From: JANMES01 sp038329865
GTDB taxonomy: Bacteria > Planctomycetota > Phycisphaerae > Tepidisphaerales > Tepidisphaeraceae
Reading direction: 5' to 3'
Assembly (NCBI GenBank): GCA_038329865.1
Contig: JBBQNK010000015.1
Span: 27,282-91,281 of the forward strand
DNA: 64,000 bases
Shown: one piece after another, positions 58,516 through 64,000 of the stretch
Position numbering within the stretch: position 1 is the stretch's first letter
Layout of the letters: every line of letters begins with the position of its first letter
Translations under genes and position numbers: made by a program
Notes under the pieces: model-generated
Told to the model about the DNA's origin: nothing
The model's input: only the letters and a program-made list of their open reading frames with translations
Databases searched by the model: none

Positions 58516-59967
58516 CTACTTCGCAACCGGCGTCAGCACGACCTGCCCGCGATCCGGCACGGCTTTTACCAGTGCAAACTTCGCCCCTTCGTGGTCGATG
58601 ATCTCCACCGGCACGGCCGCGTCCTTCTGCTTGGCGGTGGTGCTCTTCCACGCATCGGGAAGGCGAACCTTAACCGTCAGCGGGTAATCGTAAATCGTCG
58701 GCTCCATCTTGCTGGTAAGCGTGAAGGCGATTTTCGAGTCGCCGGCTTCGTCGGTCTTGAGCGTCGCGGTGTCGCGCTCGGCGGCGTAGAGGGTGACGTC
58801 GGCGAAATAGCCCGTCCACAGTTTGTCGCGGTTGTCGTCGTAAAACTTCAACACCTTTTCGTACGCCACGTTGTACGTGCTCTTCTCAAAATCTTTTTCA
58901 TTGTTGATGAAATGGATGAAGACGTTCGCCCAGCCGCGGTAATTTTTGTGGAATTTGCTGGCGGGGTCAGGATCAAAAAGGTTGTAGAGATTCTGGGCGG
59001 CCATGCGCGGGTCGGGGTCTTTATCGAGAATCTTCGGCACACTGCCGGTGGTGGAGTGGATGTCGAAGTAGTCGATCATGTTCGCCTGGTTGATCGCGTC
59101 ACCGCCGCCGCCTCGGGCACCTACGTAGTACTTGATTAGGGCCGGCCGGACGGCGCTCTTGATGAGCGTTCGCGGCACGCCGAACGCGTGCACGCCGGCG
59201 CCGGGATAGGCGTAGATTCGCGTGCGATAGCCGGGGATGTGCGAATCGATCATGTGAGCGGATTCAGCCGCCTCCCAGTCCGGGCCCGGCCAGCCGTCGC
59301 CGGGAACGTTGCCGTGATTGTGCGTCATGCTGTGCGATTCGACGCGAAATCCGTTCTTCACCATCTGATTCCACAAGTCCCATGTACCGGCGCTGCCCAC
59401 CCGCCCTTTGCTGACCACGCCGTCGATATTGCAGGTGATAAGGTTCCACGTGATGTTCAGGCCGTGGTATTTTTTAGAGAGTTCCTTCCAGTACGGAATG
59501 TCACCGGCGTTGTTGTCGTCGATGCCCAGGCTCATCGCGGCCAGCTTGTCGTCTTCCCACAGGCAGATCGACGCTTCACCCGCTTTGGCGGGCCAGACTT
59601 TATCGGTGATCACGAACCGCGGCTCCTTCGGCGGGTCGGGAAGATTCCGCAGCCGGCCTTCCGTGATCGGCAGCGGCGCAGGCGCTTTCCACTTCGCGAA
59701 CGTGGCGTAGTACGCCTGGTAGATCGGCCGTTCTTTTAGAACCGAGGCGTCGTTTGAAATCGGGTGCGTCTTGGCCTCGGTGGCGATGATGTCCCAGACT
59801 TCGGGTTTGAGAAATCCATTGGCGTCGCGCGGAAAATCCTCCGGCTTCATCGCCATGTAGCCGGTGCGCTGCGTGGCGGGGGCGGGATCATCGGCTTCTT
59901 GCGCGCGGGCGGATGAAACGAACAGAAGCGATGTGCAGATCGCGATGAGTGAAAGTTGCTTCGTCAT
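58516..59967 (-). CDS. Polysaccharide deacetylase-like (NodB fold) exported protein
   Basis: A 483-residue exported protein. The signal peptide is residues 5-22 (SLIAICTSLLFVSSARAQ). The NodB-type catalytic region starts near residue 130 (ASICLWEDDKLAAMSLGIDDNNAGDIPYW), where the DD pair and the later HSMTHNHG supply metal ligands. A C-terminal beta domain (about 385-483) ends with QVVLTPVAK. Members deacetylate GlcNAc polymers or other O/N-acetyl sugars. The ATG at 59967 gives the signal peptide. The substrate may be envelope glycan, but context does not show it. Confidence 0.78.
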   Translation of the reverse strand: MTKQLSLIAICTSLLFVSSARAQEADDPAPATQRTGYMAMKPEDFPRDANGFLKPEVWDIIATEAKTHPISNDASVLKERPIYQAYYATFAKWKAPAPLPITEGRLRNLPDPPKEPRFVITDKVWPAKAGEASICLWEDDKLAAMSLGIDDNNAGDIPYWKELSKKYHGLNITWNLITCNIDGVVSKGRVGSAGTWDLWNQMVKNGFRVESHSMTHNHGNVPGDGWPGPDWEAAESAHMIDSHIPGYRTRIYAYPGAGVHAFGVPRTLIKSAVRPALIKYYVGARGGGGDAINQANMIDYFDIHSTTGSVPKILDKDPDPRMAAQNLYNLFDPDPASKFHKNYRGWANVFIHFINNEKDFEKSTYNVAYEKVLKFYDDNRDKLWTGYFADVTLYAAERDTATLKTDEAGDSKIAFTLTSKMEPTIYDYPLTVKVRLPDAWKSTTAKQKDAAVPVEIIDHEGAKFALVKAVPDRGQVVLTPVAK

Positions 59968-60024
59968 GGGAATCTTTCGTTGCTTTTGCGACCGGGGCGT
60001 AGTGCGAAAAGTGACTCGAAATTG

Positions 60025-60085
60025 TCGCGAAGGCGCAAGCGACTTCACGTGCAAGTCGCGCGGTCGCCCGATTGCGCCTTCGCGG
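60025..60085. repeat. Long inverted repeat, family E copy
   Basis: Arms TCGCGAAGGCGCAAGCGACT and near-complement CGATTGCGCCTTCGCGG. It resembles 27816-27882 and, more weakly, 3783-3847. It lies upstream of the deacetylase-like gene and downstream of zwf. Confidence 0.88.
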
Positions 60086-60130
60086 CGCAATTCGGGGCAT
60101 TTCGCGCCCTGTCAGCACTTGCTTAGCGAA

Positions 60131-61654
60131 TTATAGTGAGCACGCGATGATCGGTTCCGCCTCGCCGCCGGCGCTGGGCATCCAGCTTCGGCCATCCTGC
60201 TCGATGAGGTGGTCGGCCTTCTTCGGGCCCCAGCTTCCCGGGGCGTATTCCTGCGGAAGATTTTTCGATTCCAACCAGCCCTGCTCGATCGGGTCGATCA
60301 CCTTCCACGCCGCCTCGGCCTCGTCGCCGCGGATGAAGAGCGTCTGGTCGCCGGTCATCGAGTCGTAGATCAATCGTTCGTATGCTTCGGGCGGTTCGAC
60401 GTTGAAAGTGGTCTTGTACAGCATGTCCAATGCCACCGGCTTGATGCTGAGCGCGCCGCCGGGCACCTTGCCGTTCATACGCCAACTGATGCCTTCCTCC
60501 GGCTGCACGCGGATGATCAGGTCGTTCGGATAGACGGCCGACTCACACTGCTTCTGAAACAGCGTGAGCGGCGGCGATTTGAACCGCACGACGACCTCGC
60601 TCAACTTGTCCTTCAACGTCTTGCCCGTGCGGAGATAGAACGGCGTGCCGCTCCAACGCCAGTTGTCGATAAACAATTTGAGCGCCGTGAACGTCTCAGT
60701 CTTCGAGTCGGCCGGCACGTCTTTTTCTTTGAGATAGCCGGGCGTTTTCTCGCCGCCGCTTTCGCCGGCGCCGTATTGGCCGCGGACGACGAAATCGTCC
60801 ACCTGGCTTTTGCGTATCGGGCGGATGCCTTTGAAGACTTTGACCTTCTCGTCGCGAATGCTCACCGCATCCAGCGCCACCGGCGGCTCCATCGCCACGA
60901 GTGCCAGCAATTGGAACATGTGGTTCTGCACCATGTCGCGCATCGCACCAGATTTATCGTAGTACCCGCCGCGCTTGCCGACACCGAGCGTTTCACTGAC
61001 GGTGATCTGCACGTGATCGATGTACTTGTAGCTCCAGATCGGCTCGAAGATGGCGTTGGCGAACCGCATCACCATCAGGTTCTGCACGGTCTCTTTGCCG
61101 AGGTAATGATCGATGCGGAAGACGTCGCTCTCTTCAAAATATTTATGCAGAAGGGCGTTGAGCGACTGCGCGCTGGCTAGATCGCGCCCGAACGGTTTTT
61201 CAATGATGATACGGCTGAACTGGTCGGCTTTTTTCTGGTGCTGCTCGCCCAGATTGGTAATGATCGGCTCGAAGGTGTTCGGCGGTGTGGAAAGATAAAA
61301 AAGCCGATTGCCGGCCGTGCCGTGCGTGCTATCGAAGCCCGCCAGCAGCTTGGAGAGCTTCGCGAAATCGTCTGCCGACGCGTAATCGCCCTGCAGGTAG
61401 GCTACGTTCTTGATGATCCGGTCGAGCAGCGAGGGATTCGCCGGCTTCGATCGTGCGAACTTCATCACCGCCTCGCGGCAGTCCTTCTGGTACTCTTCGT
61501 GACTCATTTCCGACCGCGCAAACCCCACTAGCACGAACTTTTCCGGCAGCAGTTTTTCGCGGGCCATCTCGTAGATCGCGGGGATGAGCTTGCGCTTGGC
61601 GAGATCGCCGCTGGCGCCAAAAATCACGATTGCACACGGGGCGGCTGAGGGCAT
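60131..61654 (-). CDS. zwf: Glucose-6-phosphate 1-dehydrogenase
   Basis: First enzyme of the oxidative pentose phosphate pathway, producing NADPH and 6-phosphogluconolactone. The 507-residue protein has the nucleotide fingerprint VIFGASGDLAKRKL, the substrate motif RIDHYLGKETVQN with the family Lys and His, and IIEKPFGRDL. Length is normal. The ATG at 61654 leaves the Rossmann strand 8 residues in. It is divergent from the aminopeptidase, with an 86-bp gap. The usual partners (pgl, gnd) are not in the window. Confidence 0.97.
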   Translation of the reverse strand: MPSAAPCAIVIFGASGDLAKRKLIPAIYEMAREKLLPEKFVLVGFARSEMSHEEYQKDCREAVMKFARSKPANPSLLDRIIKNVAYLQGDYASADDFAKLSKLLAGFDSTHGTAGNRLFYLSTPPNTFEPIITNLGEQHQKKADQFSRIIIEKPFGRDLASAQSLNALLHKYFEESDVFRIDHYLGKETVQNLMVMRFANAIFEPIWSYKYIDHVQITVSETLGVGKRGGYYDKSGAMRDMVQNHMFQLLALVAMEPPVALDAVSIRDEKVKVFKGIRPIRKSQVDDFVVRGQYGAGESGGEKTPGYLKEKDVPADSKTETFTALKLFIDNWRWSGTPFYLRTGKTLKDKLSEVVVRFKSPPLTLFQKQCESAVYPNDLIIRVQPEEGISWRMNGKVPGGALSIKPVALDMLYKTTFNVEPPEAYERLIYDSMTGDQTLFIRGDEAEAAWKVIDPIEQGWLESKNLPQEYAPGSWGPKKADHLIEQDGRSWMPSAGGEAEPIIACSL

Positions 61655-61740
61655 GGATCCATCCTTCCGTACGAGTTGCGATCCATTTACGCGACCGGCC
61701 GCGGCAATGCAATCAGCAACAAATCGACTAGAATCATACC

Positions 61741-62865
61741 ATGCGCGACCCAAGACTCGAAAAGCTGGCCGACGTAATCGTGAACTATTCTGTCGGCGTG
61801 AAGCCCGGCCAACTCGTCCGCCTGAGCGGGCCGACGGTCAGCCTTCCGTTGCTCATGGAGCTTTACCGCAAGGTGCTGGCCGCCGGCGGGAATCCGTTCG
61901 TGCGGATGAACGCCGAGGAGACCGAAGAAATTTTCCTGAAGACGGCCACCGACGAGCAGCTGAAATTCCTCAACCCGATCACGGTGTTTGAGATCGAAAA
62001 GATCGACTGCACCATCGGCCTGTGGGGCAGCGAGAATACCAAGGCGATGAGCAATGTCGATCCAAAAAAAATTGGCCTGACGTCGGCGGCGCGAAAGCCG
62101 ATCATGGATTTGTACATGAATCGAGCCGCGAGCGGGGCGCTCAAGTGGTGCGGCACGCAGTTCCCGACGACATCGAGCGCGCAGGACGCGGAGATGAGCC
62201 TGGCGGAGTACGAGGATTTCGTCTTCAACGCCGGGCTGCTCGATAAGCCCGATCCCGTCGCCGCGTGGCGGGCCGTCAGCGAGCGGCAGCAGCGGCTGGC
62301 GGATTTCCTCAACGGCAAGAGCGACTACCACGTCGTCGCTGCGAACGGGACAGATGTGCGAATGAGCGTCGCCGGCCACAAGTGGATCAACTGCGACGGC
62401 CACGAGAATTTCCCCGACGGCGAAGTCTTCACCGGCCCGGTCGTGGAAAGCGTGAACGGCCAAATCAATTTCAGCTTCCCCGCCGTCCACCACGGCCGCG
62501 AGTGCAGCGGCGTGAAGTTGACCTTCAAGCACGGAAAAGTCACCGACGCCAGCGCCGACAAGGGGCAGGATTTTCTCTACAGCATGTTAGACATGGACGC
62601 CGGCAGCCGCTTTTTAGGCGAGTGCGCCATCGGCACGAACTACAACATCACGCGGTACACGAAGAACACGCTCTTTGACGAAAAGATCGGCGGGACGGTG
62701 CATTTCGCACTCGGCGCCGGATATCCGGAGACGGGGAATAAGAACGAGTCGGGCCTGCACTGGGACATGGTGGTCGACATGAGGCCCGGCGGTTACATCG
62801 AGATCGACGGCGAAAAGTTCAGTGAAAAAGGTCAGTTTTTGCGGGACGGATTTCCGCGGGGATGA
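61741..62865 (+). CDS. M29-family aminopeptidase
   Basis: A 374-residue cytosolic metallo-aminopeptidase of the AmpS/PepS kind. Family ligands are seen: Glu in FPDGEVFTGP, Glu in FLGECAIGTN, and His in GTVHFALGAGYPE and LHWDMV with the following Asp. The N-terminal helical domain (residues 1-110, LADVIVNYSVGVKPGQLVRLSG) is typical. No ribosome site is obvious before the ATG at 61741, but the N-terminus begins as in homologues. Confidence 0.92.
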   Translation: MRDPRLEKLADVIVNYSVGVKPGQLVRLSGPTVSLPLLMELYRKVLAAGGNPFVRMNAEETEEIFLKTATDEQLKFLNPITVFEIEKIDCTIGLWGSENTKAMSNVDPKKIGLTSAARKPIMDLYMNRAASGALKWCGTQFPTTSSAQDAEMSLAEYEDFVFNAGLLDKPDPVAAWRAVSERQQRLADFLNGKSDYHVVAANGTDVRMSVAGHKWINCDGHENFPDGEVFTGPVVESVNGQINFSFPAVHHGRECSGVKLTFKHGKVTDASADKGQDFLYSMLDMDAGSRFLGECAIGTNYNITRYTKNTLFDEKIGGTVHFALGAGYPETGNKNESGLHWDMVVDMRPGGYIEIDGEKFSEKGQFLRDGFPRG

Positions 62866-62870
62866 AAGGC

Positions 62871-62952
62871 GGATTTACCACAGAGGGCACAGAGAACACG
62901 GAGAGAGAGGAAGAGAATCTCTTTGTGTTCTCTGTGCCCTCTGTGGTAAATC
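62871..62952. repeat. Long inverted repeat, family F copy
   Basis: Arms GGATTTACCACAGAGGGCAC (continuing AGAGAACAC) and complement, with a loop rich in GAGA. Same words as 17233-17321. It fills the gap between the aminopeptidase and the dehydratase. Confidence 0.9.
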
Positions 62953-62962
62953 CATTTGAATC

Positions 62963-63811
62963 ATGCGAATCACGCGACTTCCACCACTCCCGCCTCGATC
63001 GCCCGACGGCCACAAGGGCTTGTTCGGCCGGGTGCTGATCGTCGGCGGGAACGAGACGATGCTCGGCGCGCCGGTGCTGGCGGGCACGGCGGCGTTGCGG
63101 ATGGGTAGCGGGCTTGTTCAGATCGCCATGCCCAAGGCGATGCTGCCGGCGGCGCTCTCCGTCACGCCGGAGCTGATCGGGCTGGCGCGCGGCAGTGCGA
63201 TCAAACCGATCCTCGATGCGGCGGCGGCGGCGGAAGTCGTCGTCATTGGTCCGGGGCTCGGACAATCGCCGGCGGCGAAGAAATTGTTGCTCGCGGTGCT
63301 GAAGCAGGATCACGTGACGGTGGTGGATGCGGACGGGTTGAACCTTCTCGCCGCGGGCAAGAGTTGGCCGAAGGGTATCGGCAGCAGGGCGGTGCTCACG
63401 CCGCACCCGGGCGAGATGAAGCGGCTGGCGAAGCTGCTCGGGAAATCCGAAGTGCCGACGGACGACGACGGCCGAATCGCTCTCGCGGTGCTTGCTGCGA
63501 AAACGTTCAAGCAGGTGGTGGTGCTCAAGGGCCGGCGCACCGTCATCACCGACGGCGACCGCGTCGCGCTCAACCACACCGGCGACAGCAGCTTGAGCAA
63601 GGCCGGCACCGGCGACGTGCTCTCCGGCGTGATCGGCTCGCTGATCGGCCAGAAAATGGACCGTTTCGAAGCCGCCACGGCCGGTGCGTGGATCCACGGC
63701 AAGGCCGGCGAGATCGCGGGAAAATCGCTCGGCCTTCGTAGCGTGCTGGCACGCGACGTGATCGACGCGCTGCCCGCCGCGATCGCCGAGTACGAAAACC
63801 AGGCCGGATGA
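62963..63811 (+). CDS. nnrD: ADP-dependent NAD(P)H-hydrate dehydratase
   Basis: Repairs hydrated NAD(P)H by ADP-dependent dehydration in the cytosol. The 282-residue protein has the ribokinase-like core: GRVLIVGGNETMLGAPVLAGTAALRMGSGLV, VVIGPGLGQS, VVDADGLNLLA, LTPHPGEMKRL and the anion hole SLSKAGTGDVLSG. The N-terminal epimerase domain found in bifunctional NnrE-NnrD proteins is absent, so this is the stand-alone form. The ATG at 62963 lies 10 bp after the family F palindrome. Confidence 0.94.
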   Translation: MRITRLPPLPPRSPDGHKGLFGRVLIVGGNETMLGAPVLAGTAALRMGSGLVQIAMPKAMLPAALSVTPELIGLARGSAIKPILDAAAAAEVVVIGPGLGQSPAAKKLLLAVLKQDHVTVVDADGLNLLAAGKSWPKGIGSRAVLTPHPGEMKRLAKLLGKSEVPTDDDGRIALAVLAAKTFKQVVVLKGRRTVITDGDRVALNHTGDSSLSKAGTGDVLSGVIGSLIGQKMDRFEAATAGAWIHGKAGEIAGKSLGLRSVLARDVIDALPAAIAEYENQAG

Positions 63812-63818
63812 CGCACTG

Positions 63819-63858
63819 CCTCTGCCCAGTGGGGGGAGGGCAGGGGTGAGGTGAGAGG
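63819..63858. repeat. Degenerate family A-like repeat, abutting IS end
   Basis: CCTCTGCCC followed by GGGGGGAGGGCAGGGGTGAGG, similar to the arm-plus-tail layout of family A copies at 17699 and 32845 but with mismatches. It is 6 nt from the inferred end of the insertion sequence. Confidence 0.5.
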
Positions 63859-63864
63859 CGCTAG

Positions 63865-64000
63865 CAGGCTGCTGCAAAACGCTTGTTGTCCTTCGTCGAT
63901 CGCGCTACGCTGTCGGGTGTTGATCAGGAGGCCGATCGATGCGAGGCAAACCGGACACCCAGCTGCCGATGTTTTTTGTGATCGACGTGGAACGCCGCAT
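63865..64000 (+). mobile_element. Left end of an insertion sequence, cut by window edge
   Basis: CAGGCTGCTGCAAAAC at 63865-63880 resembles the terminal inverted repeat of IS5/IS1182-like elements (GGCTGCTGAAAAA type). It is followed about 60 nt later by a transposase start. CTAG at 63861-63864, next to the end, fits a palindromic 4-bp target duplication but cannot be confirmed without the right end. Confidence 0.7.
63939..64000 (+). CDS. Transposase, N-terminal fragment (3'-truncated by window edge)
   Basis: The frame starts ATG at 63939 after a CAGGAGG ribosome site and reads MRGKPDTQLPMFFVIDVERR up to the window end. This resembles the N-terminus of IS5/IS1182-type transposases (MRGK...MFxxxxxExR). 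Only 20 residues are visible, so the family is an inference from this start and the terminal repeat. Confidence 0.7.
   Translation, partial: MRGKPDTQLPMFFVIDVERR

Overview
The window is GC-rich chromosomal DNA. It is most likely from a planctomycete of the Phycisphaerae/Tepidisphaerales type. This is inferred from an LpxC-FabZ fusion next to lpxA, two PEP-CTERM proteins with an exosortase, a pilin-derived DUF1559-like protein, GYF_2/DUF4339 and DUF1570-like proteins, frequent TTG/GTG starts, and scattered single housekeeping genes instead of large conserved operons. No rRNA or CRISPR array is present. There is one tRNA (Ser, anticodon GCT). An insertion sequence begins at the right edge.

Layout. 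0-10 kb: 3' part of folC, a Gfo/Idh/MocA oxidoreductase, a pseudopilin, two tandem Tat-exported ferritin-like proteins, the lipid A genes lpxA and lpxC-fabZ, and a GPH sugar symporter. 10-25 kb: nuoB, a GT4 glycosyltransferase, a PocR-GAF-SpoIIE phosphatase, a CtpA-type protease, tsaD and the Sua5-type threonylcarbamoyl-AMP synthase (two steps of t6A tRNA modification), the ABC-F ATPase uup, a FlgG-like lipoprotein split by a frameshift, and a PilZ protein. 25-33 kb: a FUN14-like membrane protein, a PEP-CTERM protein, dnaK behind a sigma-54-like promoter, a GYF_2 membrane protein and an HEXXH protease-like protein. 33-37 kb: an accessory pair (NB-ARC/TPR STAND protein plus an Imm11-like protein of lower GC), then a frameshifted APH-family kinase and an HPF/RaiA-like protein. 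38.5-53 kb: a surface module with a Wza-like lipoprotein, exosortase, EpsI-like partner, 1530-residue TPR protein, Wzc-like tyrosine kinase, LacI-type regulator and a 771-residue PEP-CTERM adhesin-like protein. 53-64 kb: a class 3 lipase-like protein, tRNA-Ser, slyD, glmS, a NodB-like deacetylase, zwf, an M29 aminopeptidase, an NAD(P)H-hydrate dehydratase and the IS end.

The surface module fits one job. The Wza-like protein and the BY-kinase/Wzz protein export and length-control a polysaccharide. The exosortase and EpsI-like protein process PEP-CTERM proteins, two of which are encoded in the window. No glycosyltransferase or Wzx/Wzy gene lies in this block, so polymer synthesis must be encoded elsewhere.

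The most striking non-coding signal is a set of at least ten unrelated families of long inverted repeats (about 24-130 bp). They fill nearly every intergenic gap from 1.7 to 33 kb and from 54 to 64 kb, and are absent from the 33-53.9 kb block. Several families occur two or more times here. One composite copy sits in frame inside tsaD, between its metal-binding and SGGHT motifs. Others supply stop codons or C-terminal residues to genes.
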